Assembly (NCBI RefSeq): GCF_004834005.1
Contig: NZ_STFF01000004.1
Location: forward strand, 661,286-725,285
Origin: Niastella caeni
GTDB lineage: Bacteria > Bacteroidota > Bacteroidia > Chitinophagales > Chitinophagaceae
Direction: 5' to 3'
Length of the DNA: 64,000 bases
Shown: positions 17,299 to 25,426 of the stretch, piece after piece
How positions within the stretch are numbered: position 1 is the first letter of the stretch
How the letters are laid out: each line of letters opens with the position of its first letter
Position numbers and translations under genes: made by a program
The notes under the pieces: generated by a model
Seen by the model: the letters and a program-made list of their open reading frames with translations, nothing else
The model's database searches: none
What the model was told of the DNA's origin: nothing

Positions 17299-18480
17299 TT
17301 AATCTGCTAAGAAGCTTCTTCTTTTCTTTACCGGTACTGATTCGGTTTGCGGTACCAACAACTGTTCTTTTACGAAAATGCCGGTCTCTTTTTTCTTGCC
17401 GATGTATTCCAGGCGCGAGAGGCTGCCAAACAGGGATGAAATGATCTGCGTGAACCGTAATACTTTTTCCAGGGCATCATTAATGTCAAGGTGATTGTAC
17501 TGGTAATTACAGAGTGTGGTGATGGCTGTTTCCAGTTCGCCCTGGCTTACCCCGCACCATTCCGTGCAATAACTGATCAGTTCGTCTTTGCTTGTTCCGG
17601 CGTAATAATCCATGGTGTTCTTTATCAACCGGGCCATCCCGGCTACTGCCGTGATCATAAATACCGGTGGCTGGTATATATAGGATAATTTGAAATTGCT
17701 GAACTCCGTAGCCGTGAATGTGCTGAGGTTCTCACAGATCTTGTAAATAGCATCTGCCAGGTCGTTCTGTTGTTTCTTCTGCAAGATCTTTTGAATGATC
17801 TGCAGGGCATACAATTCCATTTGGCCGAAGAATTGTTCCAGACCGGCGTGCACTTCCAGCAATTCATAATGGCTGTTCACTGCCGTACAGGGTGGAATAT
17901 AATTTTCAACCAGCCGTACAATTTGTTCTTCTACGATCACCTTCCCTACCGGCACCTGAAATTGACCCAGCGACAAAGCACTGGTTTCATGGGCAGGTAA
18001 TAAGGTGAGGTCATACACCGGCATGGTAAAAGGCATACGTGGTGGCGTTTCTTTGGGGTCTGCAATGCCAAACGGCACACGTTTATACGGATCGATGCTA
18101 AGCACCACATAGTAAAATTCTGAGCGGTCTTTCAATTCGGCGAAAGGAACCTGCAGTCCCGGAACACCTGCTGATAATTGCTGACCTGTGAGCGAAGTAT
18201 CGGTATCAAACTCCATCACATAACCGCCGCGGGAGATAGCCCGGCAACGTTGAATGCGCAGGTGAACGGTCTGTTCATTATCGAGCGATAAAAATAATTT
18301 GGCCGAAGTATGATGCCGGTCGAACACCGGTAACAATCCATAATTGTGCTCATTTAAAAAACTGCTTACGGTGTGGGCCTGCCGGTAAGTAAATGCATTA
18401 TCCTGGGCAAGAAAATGCGTTTTATTGATCTTCATCCCATCTACCCAATTTACCGGTAAGTATTCACTAGTTGACTGCAT
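17299..18480 (-). CDS. tssK: T6SS baseplate protein TssK
   Basis: A 393-residue cytosolic protein. The N-terminal motif VNWVDGMKINKTHF corresponds to the conserved TssK shoulder motif (V-W-GM-L-P-HF). The N-terminal beta domain is followed by a helical bundle (about 200-360) and a short basic tail (VPVKKRRSFLAD). TssK trimers link the baseplate wedges (TssEFG) to the membrane complex; in T6SSiii the membrane partner is expected to be among TssN, TssO and TssP. It is 28 bp after tssN and 32 bp before tssO. Confidence 0.92.
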   Translation of the reverse strand: MQSTSEYLPVNWVDGMKINKTHFLAQDNAFTYRQAHTVSSFLNEHNYGLLPVFDRHHTSAKLFLSLDNEQTVHLRIQRCRAISRGGYVMEFDTDTSLTGQQLSAGVPGLQVPFAELKDRSEFYYVVLSIDPYKRVPFGIADPKETPPRMPFTMPVYDLTLLPAHETSALSLGQFQVPVGKVIVEEQIVRLVENYIPPCTAVNSHYELLEVHAGLEQFFGQMELYALQIIQKILQKKQQNDLADAIYKICENLSTFTATEFSNFKLSYIYQPPVFMITAVAGMARLIKNTMDYYAGTSKDELISYCTEWCGVSQGELETAITTLCNYQYNHLDINDALEKVLRFTQIISSLFGSLSRLEYIGKKKETGIFVKEQLLVPQTESVPVKKRRSFLAD

Positions 18481-18508
18481 ACTTAAATTTGTTTAGTTAG
18501 TTCAATCC

Positions 18509-19378
18509 TCAATTTTCAATAATGCGGCTGCACACAATGACATCATTTTCCCGGATGCGGTTCAGGTAAATTGTTTTTTCTGAATCCATATATGTGGTGA
18601 GTATTGTGTACCATTTTGGTTTTTTATAGAACATCCATCCATACGGTTCGCCAGTGCCGTTTGAATACAGGATCTGTCCCTGTGGGTGGCGCTCATTGTA
18701 ATCATTTATGAAGTAGTAGAACAGCTCACCCAACTCCATATCTACCGGCGCTTTGGCCCTGAAGTTGGTAAAGAAAGCATCCTGGCCGTTCTTCTGAAAT
18801 TCGAAACTGATGAGCAACATATTCTTCAGTTTGCTTTCTTCCGGTTCTTCCATTGGTTCATGCACGGGATAATACCATTGGTTCAACACCTTGGGCGGAA
18901 TGGCCAGGGCGGTGAGAAAGGTATGCCATACAAACAATGGAATAATGAAAAACAGGGCCGACAGCATCATGGACAGTTCCAGTCCTTCGCGGTTTACCCA
19001 CCGAAAAGTGAGCATAAAGCAAATGGCGCCGGCCAGCATGATCAGCACCGAAAAAATAAGGTCAGGCCAGAAGGATTTTTTGTCTTTGCCCCAATCCATT
19101 TTCCGTTGCATCATATAAATATGCAGGCTGCCATATAGCAGGAATAATACCTGGAAGAAAATAAAGTACCGGTCATAATTTGAAAAGAAACCGGCAGCAA
19201 TGAATAAACCAGTAAGCGAAAATACAGCCACGGAAATCAACAGATACCAGATAGCCTTTTTGCTGAATGGTTTAAAGCTGTTACGTATTCTTTTGGCAAC
19301 AATGCCTATGATCGTTGAAAAGCTGATCAGGCTTATTCCCAGGTAAAGTAACAATCTGTTAAGCTCGGGTGTAAGCAT
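18509..19378 (-). CDS. tssN: T6SSiii polytopic membrane protein TssN
   Basis: A 289-residue protein with about five membrane segments in the first 160 residues (near 8-27, 42-62, 69-90, 105-126 and 135-156). A soluble C-terminal domain of about 120 residues follows and contains FYYFINDYNERHPQGQI and GWMFYKKPKWYTI. This two-part architecture and its place between tssG and tssK match TssN, the hallmark of subtype iii systems, thought to help replace TssL/TssM. Confidence 0.88.
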   Translation of the reverse strand: MLTPELNRLLLYLGISLISFSTIIGIVAKRIRNSFKPFSKKAIWYLLISVAVFSLTGLFIAAGFFSNYDRYFIFFQVLFLLYGSLHIYMMQRKMDWGKDKKSFWPDLIFSVLIMLAGAICFMLTFRWVNREGLELSMMLSALFFIIPLFVWHTFLTALAIPPKVLNQWYYPVHEPMEEPEESKLKNMLLISFEFQKNGQDAFFTNFRAKAPVDMELGELFYYFINDYNERHPQGQILYSNGTGEPYGWMFYKKPKWYTILTTYMDSEKTIYLNRIRENDVIVCSRIIEN

Positions 19379-19429
19379 AAGGTGATAATTTGCTAATGTG
19401 CTAATGCGAATACAATTTTTATATTATTC

Positions 19430-20368
19430 TCAAATGGCTGCATAGCCTAAAATCGGACTTTCATCTGCGCTCAGTTCAACCAATGCACGGGCCCTGTCTA
19501 TTTCTACATTAATAATGATGTCCGCTTCTGCCGGCGCAAAATAATTGTTGAATACCTGCAGTAACAGATCATTGTCACCTCCGGTGCAATAATCAACGGG
19601 TTTGGAGTTCTGCAACGGACCAATGTTATATTGCAAACAGGGATAATCTTCTGTAAATGTTTGTCCGCATACAAGATCATTTCCCAACTCCCCCATTCCC
19701 AGGCTGCATGCATTTCCGGGCGCCTGGCAAGCTTCTGCCGGTATCAATGAAATAGTTACTTTTTCCTGCAGTAGAATTTCCAGGCAATCCTGCATTAAAG
19801 CAAGATTGCCGGCAATGGCATGCGCATAAGGTAAAAGCAATACCAGCAGCATGGCCGAGGTCCTGTTCAATGCTTCGGGAAACTCCCAGAACGTAAAGAA
19901 ATAATCATTCAGCAAACCATTGTCCATGCCGGCGAGCAGGTTTTCTTCTTCCTGTTCCAGCAATACCCGTTGCCTGAAAAAGCTATGTTCTACCGGTTGA
20001 AAGAATTTCCGGGCCGCCACTTCTTTTTTTCTATCAATACGACTTTGGGCAGCCATTTCAGCCGCAGAGCTATTGGCTTTGGCGCCATTATATGCCTGAT
20101 GAAAAAGTCCTTCCGGTACCAGGTCGTATAGGCCGGAACGTGACAAACGTAACTGTAATAATTGGTGAAGCCGGGAGTCTTCGATCTTATTGACGGCATA
20201 CACATCGGTACGGTATTCTCGGTAAAAGCGGCCATCGGGCAACACCACAAAATCATCTGGATGTAAATTGTGTTGTAATGCCTGGTTGGCCAGCGTTTCT
20301 GCCTTGATATCGTACAGATAGCCGGAGAGTTTGTTAAAAAAAATTTCTATAGCGTCTTTACGCTGCAT
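19430..20368 (-). CDS. tssG: T6SS baseplate protein TssG
   Basis: A 312-residue cytosolic protein in the tssF-tssG position of the baseplate operon. It is divergent in sequence, as T6SSiii TssG proteins are. The TssG-like features I can see are the N-terminal FFNKLSGYLYDIKAETLANQ segment, a central helical hydrophobic segment (RTSAMLLVLLLPYAHAIAGN) and a C-terminal SLGMGELGNDLVCG segment with conserved glycines. Two copies of TssF and one TssG form each baseplate wedge. The assignment rests more on position and length than on motif. Confidence 0.8.
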   Translation of the reverse strand: MQRKDAIEIFFNKLSGYLYDIKAETLANQALQHNLHPDDFVVLPDGRFYREYRTDVYAVNKIEDSRLHQLLQLRLSRSGLYDLVPEGLFHQAYNGAKANSSAAEMAAQSRIDRKKEVAARKFFQPVEHSFFRQRVLLEQEEENLLAGMDNGLLNDYFFTFWEFPEALNRTSAMLLVLLLPYAHAIAGNLALMQDCLEILLQEKVTISLIPAEACQAPGNACSLGMGELGNDLVCGQTFTEDYPCLQYNIGPLQNSKPVDYCTGGDNDLLLQVFNNYFAPAEADIIINVEIDRARALVELSADESPILGYAAI

Positions 20369-20395
20369 GGTGGTTATTGATTAATGGTAAATACA

Positions 20396-20597
20396 GCTAG
20401 TGGCTAGTGGTAAATGGCTAGTAGGGTTTATTTTCGTTATGCGCTATTTTTCGCAGCACCTTGTTTGCCCCTGCTCGCTGCTAACTACTTACTACTCGCC
20501 TTGCCCTTCACTTTCTCATTTCTCTGTTTTTCATTCTTCATTTTTCATTTCCCTGTATTCTCTTCAACATTCAAAATTCTGCATTCGATATTCAATA
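20396..20597. repeat. Inverted ctagtggctagtgg arms and other words between tssF and tssG
   Basis: Arm 20396-20426 (gctagtggctagtggtaaat, then ggctagtaggg) and arm 20468-20500 (ctaactacttactactcgcc at its end) are approximate reverse complements around a 41-nt loop. They are followed by the 34-bp pyrimidine-rich unit at 20517-20550, also found at 8378-8411, and by cattcaaaattctgcattcg-type words up to the tssF stop. No gene is seen in this 229-bp gap. Confidence 0.75.
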
Positions 20598-22493
20598 TTA
20601 ATTCTCTTGTTCTATGAACACTCTGAACGGTGTTAGTCCCGCTGATTTGTCGGCAAGCTTCATGGCCAGGCTTTCCTTCCAGTACTGGAGCTGGTTTTTG
20701 TCCTCGGCATCCATATAGTCTTTCCGGTTCAGCTTAATGGTAACATCAATGGTTCGGGTAAAACCCTGCGATAACTGTCGCGGCACCATTACGCCTTTGG
20801 TTACATTGATATGCTGCGCGGTATTGCCCATTTGCAGTTTGCAGAATATTTTTATGTCTTCCATGCTGATCAACCTGTTGCGCGATAACAGGGCCGATTT
20901 ATAGGCGGTGATGCTCTCCGATGCACTTAACCGGTTGCGACCGCCAATGGTAGTTGTCATCAGCAGGCTGCTGCCATCGTACATACTTTCTGAGCGGTAC
21001 GTTTGCAGGGCGGTGCCTGCTTTTATATCATTGCCCCTTTCGCCACCTGTGCTCCAGTACGATACAGCCAGCGTACTTAACGGCGTTTCCTCATCAAATT
21101 CTTCTTCTTCCTCTTTTCGTACCACCAGGAAAGGCGTGTATTCTTTGTTTAGTTCCTTGGTGATCATTTGTTGTTCCAGCTTATAAATGATCTGTTGCAA
21201 ACGCTGCAGTTCGCCCGACATAAAACCTCTGCCCAGTACGGCGAAGGCGGCGCTTTCATCGCTTATCAACTGCACAATATGCTCAACGATCATGGAGGCA
21301 TCGCGTTCATCAAAGCGGCCTATTCCTCCCTGCCGTAAGATCACCGTTAGTTTTTCCTGTGCGTTCTTTTCAATGGCCCGCAGGTTGTAAATATGGCCAT
21401 CGTTGTCGGAGATCTCATGCAGGTCAAAGAAAATATCGTTCGATTGCAACGGCACAATATTCAGCATATCGTGCATGGAGTGCAACGTTCTGTTTAACTT
21501 ACCATTCAGCACCGGAAAACAATTCACCTGGCATACCACATCCTGCAGCACGGCACTGGAAATATTTTCGGGAAATTGAATTTTTATCCAATGTACATCG
21601 CTGGCCTTAAGTGAATCCAGCCCTGGCTTATCAAATACCTGCAGCAATTCGGCAGGCCATCCGCTATTTTCGATATTCCCTGTTATATCTTTATCATTGC
21701 GACGGCGAATGGTGATGAATTTCGATTTGTAATAATCATTGATGAATTCTTTCAGTTTCCAGCAGGCTGTATTTTTTCTGATCAGGAGTTGCTCAATGTT
21801 CAGGTGTTCACCACTGATATTTTCCTGGTTATACCCCGGCACTACGTCTAATTCTTCGTTTCCATAAAACCAGCGGGTCTGCGACAGATTTTGATAGAAC
21901 AATTCTTTGTTTGCTTCATTCCTTATCTCAAAATAATATTGGGTATTATGCAGGTTGAATCGAACCCCGGTAATGCCAATCCATAAAACACGTTGCTCCA
22001 GTTCTTTTCCGGGCGAACAGTGCGTGATCACTTCTTTGGAGATCATTTCCCGGTACCGGAATAATTGATGCCCGGTAGCCAGGTAAGTGACAAGGGCCCT
22101 GTTCAGGTAAAAAGAAGCAGTAGGTGCAAAGTAAATATCTTTATACCCTACTCCCCCGTTGAAAGAAAAGGTACCATCGCTTTTCTGTGCGCAATAAAAC
22201 TGATCGCTTTCGTCCATCCACGCTTCTCTTTCTATTGTTTTCGTATGCATGATGGCATGTGATGGCAATGGACCGCATAATACTTCGGGCGACAATAATT
22301 GCACCATGCGTTCGAGTAAGCGGGCGCGTGACGCATGTATTTCGTTGTTTATTTTTTCCAGTTCCAAAGCACAGGCTGAGAATAATACATTCACCAGTGG
22401 ATCGAAAGACGATTCTGTTTCATCTTCCGAATACCCCCACAGGCGCGCAGCCGTTTTCATCATCCGGTTCTTTATTTGCTCCCGATTTTCCAT
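20598..22493 (-). CDS. tssF: T6SS baseplate protein TssF
   Basis: A 631-residue baseplate wedge protein. The N-terminus carries the TssF-type pattern WGYSEDETESSFDPLVNVLF, then LEKINNEIHASRARLLERMV and LLSPEVLCGPLPSHAIMHT, which corresponds to the family's P-x-P-S-x-A segment. A middle beta-rich region and a C-terminal gp6-like segment (SRNRLISMEDIKIFCKLQMG) complete the family layout. It lies 72 bp after tssE and upstream of tssG. Length is normal for the family. Confidence 0.93.
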   Translation of the reverse strand: MENREQIKNRMMKTAARLWGYSEDETESSFDPLVNVLFSACALELEKINNEIHASRARLLERMVQLLSPEVLCGPLPSHAIMHTKTIEREAWMDESDQFYCAQKSDGTFSFNGGVGYKDIYFAPTASFYLNRALVTYLATGHQLFRYREMISKEVITHCSPGKELEQRVLWIGITGVRFNLHNTQYYFEIRNEANKELFYQNLSQTRWFYGNEELDVVPGYNQENISGEHLNIEQLLIRKNTACWKLKEFINDYYKSKFITIRRRNDKDITGNIENSGWPAELLQVFDKPGLDSLKASDVHWIKIQFPENISSAVLQDVVCQVNCFPVLNGKLNRTLHSMHDMLNIVPLQSNDIFFDLHEISDNDGHIYNLRAIEKNAQEKLTVILRQGGIGRFDERDASMIVEHIVQLISDESAAFAVLGRGFMSGELQRLQQIIYKLEQQMITKELNKEYTPFLVVRKEEEEEFDEETPLSTLAVSYWSTGGERGNDIKAGTALQTYRSESMYDGSSLLMTTTIGGRNRLSASESITAYKSALLSRNRLISMEDIKIFCKLQMGNTAQHINVTKGVMVPRQLSQGFTRTIDVTIKLNRKDYMDAEDKNQLQYWKESLAMKLADKSAGLTPFRVFIEQEN

Positions 22494-22565
22494 GTATTAA
22501 ATATGTATTGCAGATTTAGGTGTAAATCCTTCACGCTATTTATCAGGGACCCAATAATTGATATA

Positions 22566-23000
22566 CTAGCTATAAGATAACGGGCTCACAAAAAAGCTGT
22601 CGCGGAAAGTAATGTCTTCGCTGGTAGCGGTAAGAGTGCCGGTTATATAAATGTCAAGGCGTTTTTTTACGCGTCTTTCCGTTGAAAAAACGCTTACTTC
22701 TTCCTGTTTTACCAATACGTCTACTTTAATGCCATCCAATCTTTTTTCATGTTTGCGAACGGCATTCAGCAGTGATTCTTTCATCCATTCCTGCTGCCTG
22801 GTGCGGGAGGTAAGATTATCAAAATCATGGTCCCAGATGGAGTTACCGTATTCCACATCGCTTTGCATTTCACCAAATGCCGTGGTCACGATCAGGTGCA
22901 GGTGATGGCCTACCGATTGTTTTAGATCACAACCGGGATGCTGTTTCTTCTGCATCAGTAATTCCGGGTCCAATGGTAATGTATAATACTTTAGCCGCAT
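22566..23000 (-). CDS. tssE: T6SS baseplate protein TssE (gp25-like)
   Basis: A 144-residue gp25/lysozyme-like baseplate wedge protein. It shows the family segments GHHLHLIVTTAFGEMQSDVE and EYGNSIWDHDF, then the helical segment KESLLNAVRKHEKRLDGIKV, with a C-terminal beta part. In this family the segment YGNSIWD stands where the EFG-type motif of other TssE proteins lies. It is the first gene of the T6SS operon, divergent from the Tle1-like lipase gene across a 315-bp region. Confidence 0.9.
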   Translation of the reverse strand: MRLKYYTLPLDPELLMQKKQHPGCDLKQSVGHHLHLIVTTAFGEMQSDVEYGNSIWDHDFDNLTSRTRQQEWMKESLLNAVRKHEKRLDGIKVDVLVKQEEVSVFSTERRVKKRLDIYITGTLTATSEDITFRDSFFVSPLSYS

Positions 23001-23315
23001 GATCTATTAAATTAACGTTACGGGTAGTACGAGTCAACGCAACCAGTGAAGCGTGTCAAAAGGGGATTGTCTTGATCATGCTCTCAGTGCAGCAAAACGA
23101 AATTAGTACAATTTAAATTCCAATGTAAATATTTTTATAACCAATTTACGTGCCGTTTGAACAAACAGATGTTTAAATTAAAATAAAAATTCCAAAATTG
23201 GTTTAAAATTTGTTGCCAATCAGGGGTTGACGTTATATTAACGTTATAACCTTGTTCCATACGTGACAAAATAAAATGCTCAGTACCCAGTTACCACAAT
23301 CAAAAACCTTTCTCC
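23001..23315. promoter_or_regulatory. Divergent promoter region between tssE and the lipase gene
   Basis: On the plus strand TTG (23227-23229) and TAACCTTG (23247-23254) are separated by 17 nt and fit a Bacteroidota -33/-7 pair with one mismatch in the -7. A perfect palindrome cgttatattaacg (23231-23243) lies between them and could be an operator. On the minus strand TAATTTCG, one mismatch from TAnnTTTG, lies upstream of tssE. The rest of the 315 bp is AT-rich with no gene. Confidence 0.4.
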
Positions 23316-24239
23316 ATGAATTATAAATATATTGTAGTAGGGATCGATGGCACAGGCTCCCGTGAATGGATGTATAAAGATGGAAGCAACAGCGGCACTT
23401 ACAAATTTATTCGCGACGTACATTATGGTGCTATGGACATAGACCGGCGCTGGTTTCATGGCCCTTCCAATACGATCACCGGCAGCGATAACGAACCGAT
23501 CCTGCTGGAGGCGCTGGATTTTATTTATCAACGCATAAGTACGTTATTTCCTTCCATCCGCACCCGGTCGATTAAGCCACTTGAAATGTTTGACGTTAAT
23601 AGTTGTATGCAGGACCGGGAACGCACCACCCAACAAATGATGGAAAACCAGGGGTATGATGTGAAAACCCGTGTACCGGTAATGGTAACGCAACAAATGT
23701 TGAAGACCCAGCCGCTCACAACCGATGATGTGCGCGTGGTATTGATCGGTCATAGCCGCGGTGGTTTGGCCACTACCGTTATTGCACGTATGTTAAGTCC
23801 GTTGGTGCGGGTTTATTTTATGGGATTGTACGATTCTGTCGACCGGCAGAATTGTATCGATGGAATGAATGTGGAGAATGTGCGATATGTTGCACATGCC
23901 CGCCGTCATCCTGATGTTAAATCCCGTACCTATTTCAAGAACACTTCTCTCAAGTATATAGACGTAGAACAAAAAGAAGAACGCTTCTTTCACACCTCCC
24001 ATGGTGGTATCGGCGGTTCTTATATTACCGATCCCAGGGAAGTCTCTACTTTTGGCGATTCTGCCTGCCTGGCTACCATTACTACACAAACAAGGGCAGG
24101 AAAGATTGAAGCGATCAACAACCCGGCGCTTGTTAGCAAGTTTGGAAAAAAGATGGACCAGATCTGTGCCGAGGGCAGCCAGGAAGCCGATCAGTTTATC
24201 AGGGCGCAGGCGGCAAAGTATGGAATTCCGATATCTTAA
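23316..24239 (+). CDS. Tle1-like alpha/beta-hydrolase, candidate T6SS lipase effector
   Basis: A 307-residue cytosolic-type protein without signal peptide. It starts with a beta strand and the glycine motif YIVVGIDGTGSRE, as in DUF2235/Tle1 phospholipases. A nucleophile elbow GHSRG (Ser147) follows, then MGLYDSVD (Asp173) and FHTSHGGIGG (His229), which together give the order and context of a Ser-Asp-His triad. Tle1 enzymes hydrolyse phospholipids of competitor membranes. The gene is divergent from tssE, supporting a T6SS link. No immunity gene follows; the next gene encodes an exporter. Whether it is an effector or a housekeeping hydrolase is not settled by sequence. Confidence 0.8.
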   Translation: MNYKYIVVGIDGTGSREWMYKDGSNSGTYKFIRDVHYGAMDIDRRWFHGPSNTITGSDNEPILLEALDFIYQRISTLFPSIRTRSIKPLEMFDVNSCMQDRERTTQQMMENQGYDVKTRVPVMVTQQMLKTQPLTTDDVRVVLIGHSRGGLATTVIARMLSPLVRVYFMGLYDSVDRQNCIDGMNVENVRYVAHARRHPDVKSRTYFKNTSLKYIDVEQKEERFFHTSHGGIGGSYITDPREVSTFGDSACLATITTQTRAGKIEAINNPALVSKFGKKMDQICAEGSQEADQFIRAQAAKYGIPIS

Positions 24240-24240
24240 A

Positions 24241-24462
24241 TAGCGAGTAGTAAGTGGCGAGTGGCTAGTAGGGAGAGGAATACAGCTAATAGCAAGGGAA
24301 AACCGGTTACCATTTTCAGCGTTTGCCCCCATAGCGGGGTTACAGGTTGCAAGTTGAAGGGAAATTCAGTTGTATCTGCCTTCTGCTTTAAGCTTTCGGC
24401 TTTGAGCTATTTGCATCGTGTATTCCCCCACAAGCTATTTACTACTAGCTACTAGCCAATAG
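24241..24462. repeat. Inverted ctagtggctagtgg arms after the lipase gene
   Basis: Arm 24241-24273 (tagcgagtagtaagtggcga, then gtggctagtaggg) starts one base after the lipase stop codon. Arm 24431-24462 (caagctatttactactagct, then actagccaatag) is its approximate reverse complement. The loop holds gcttgcaagttgaag/ctttaagctttcggctttg words of another family. The 304-bp gap has no gene. Confidence 0.75.
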
Positions 24463-24518
24463 TAACCGGCCTACCTGCATTCTGAGAACCGGACTAACAG
24501 GTCATCGGTTGCAAAAGT

Positions 24519-24526
24519 TATATTTG
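24519..24526 (+). promoter_or_regulatory. Candidate -7 element for the LysE-family gene
   Basis: TATATTTG is an exact match to TAnnTTTG, 17 nt before the start codon of the LysE-family gene. No obvious TTG-type -33 element lies 17-23 nt upstream. Confidence 0.4.
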
Positions 24527-24543
24527 TTGCAAACCTGACCTTT

Positions 24544-25179
24544 ATGATACCAATAAGCGATCTTCTGCTTTTTGCCCTCGCGGCATTTGGACTGGTAATT
24601 AGTCCGGGCCCTAATATGATCTATCTTATTTCACGTTCCATTACACAAGGCCGTAAGGCCGGGCTGATCTCTTTGGCAGGCGTTATCTGTGGGTTTTTAT
24701 TCCATATTTTAATGGTATCGTTTAGTTTAACGGCCGTGCTGTTCACTATACCGTATGCTTATACTATTTTAAAAACGGCCGGGGTCATTTATTTACTGTA
24801 CCTGGCCTGGCAGGCCATAAAACCGGGCAGTAAAAATGTGTTTGAGCCCCGCACCGATCTGAAGGCCGATTCGCCCGGTAAATTATTTCGCATGGGCTTT
24901 TTTACCAATGTGCTCAATCCCAAAGTTGCCGTCTTCTATTTATCCTTCTTCCCGCAATTTATAAAACCCGCCTATGGCGATGTGTTCATGCAAAGTTTAA
25001 CGCTGGGTATTGTACAAATTATGGTAAGCTTTACTATTAATTTTATTATTGTGCTGGTGGCGGCCCGGGCAGCCAGGTGGTTTTCTGCCAATCCTAAATG
25101 GATACGTATTCAAAAATGGTTTATGGCAAGTGTGCTTACGGGTTTGGCCGCAAAGATGGCGTTGGATAAAGCGAAATGA
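24544..25179 (+). CDS. LysE/RhtB-family amino-acid exporter
   Basis: A 211-residue inner-membrane protein with about six membrane segments. The N-terminal signature SPGPNMIYLISRSITQGRKA is typical of the LysE/RhtB family, and a second conserved element is GFFTNVLNPKVAVFYLSFFP. Members export amino acids or homoserine-type compounds by proton antiport. Substrate cannot be read from the sequence. It stands alone, with an exact TAnnTTTG element just upstream. Confidence 0.92.
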   Translation: MIPISDLLLFALAAFGLVISPGPNMIYLISRSITQGRKAGLISLAGVICGFLFHILMVSFSLTAVLFTIPYAYTILKTAGVIYLLYLAWQAIKPGSKNVFEPRTDLKADSPGKLFRMGFFTNVLNPKVAVFYLSFFPQFIKPAYGDVFMQSLTLGIVQIMVSFTINFIIVLVAARAARWFSANPKWIRIQKWFMASVLTGLAAKMALDKAK

Positions 25180-25345
25180 GTTCTAAGTTTATAGTTCTAA
25201 GTTTATAGTTTATAGTTTACAGTTTATAGTTTTATGTTGTTTAACTTCCGGATCTCAAAATACAATTCAATAATTCAAAATTTTAATACTAAACAGCGAG
25301 CATTGAACCGTGAACTAAGAACTGAGAACTTAAAACTAAAATGTG
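25180..25345. repeat. agtttatagttctaag and aactaagaactgagaac word repeats
   Basis: Directly after the LysE-family stop codon come tandem variants of agtttatagttctaagttta (25188-25235). These are followed by caattcaataattcaaaatt and by tgaactaagaactgagaact (25300-25343), which reads as the opposing arm. The 247-bp gap contains no gene. Similar aactaagaactaaaaactta words occur at 40782-40812. Confidence 0.65.
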
Positions 25346-25426
25346 TTAAAATCAATCTAAAGTAAAGCGTGCTTATTCCCGTTCATGCAATAACTAAGTA
25401 TTTTAAAGGCCCCAATCCCTGTTTGC

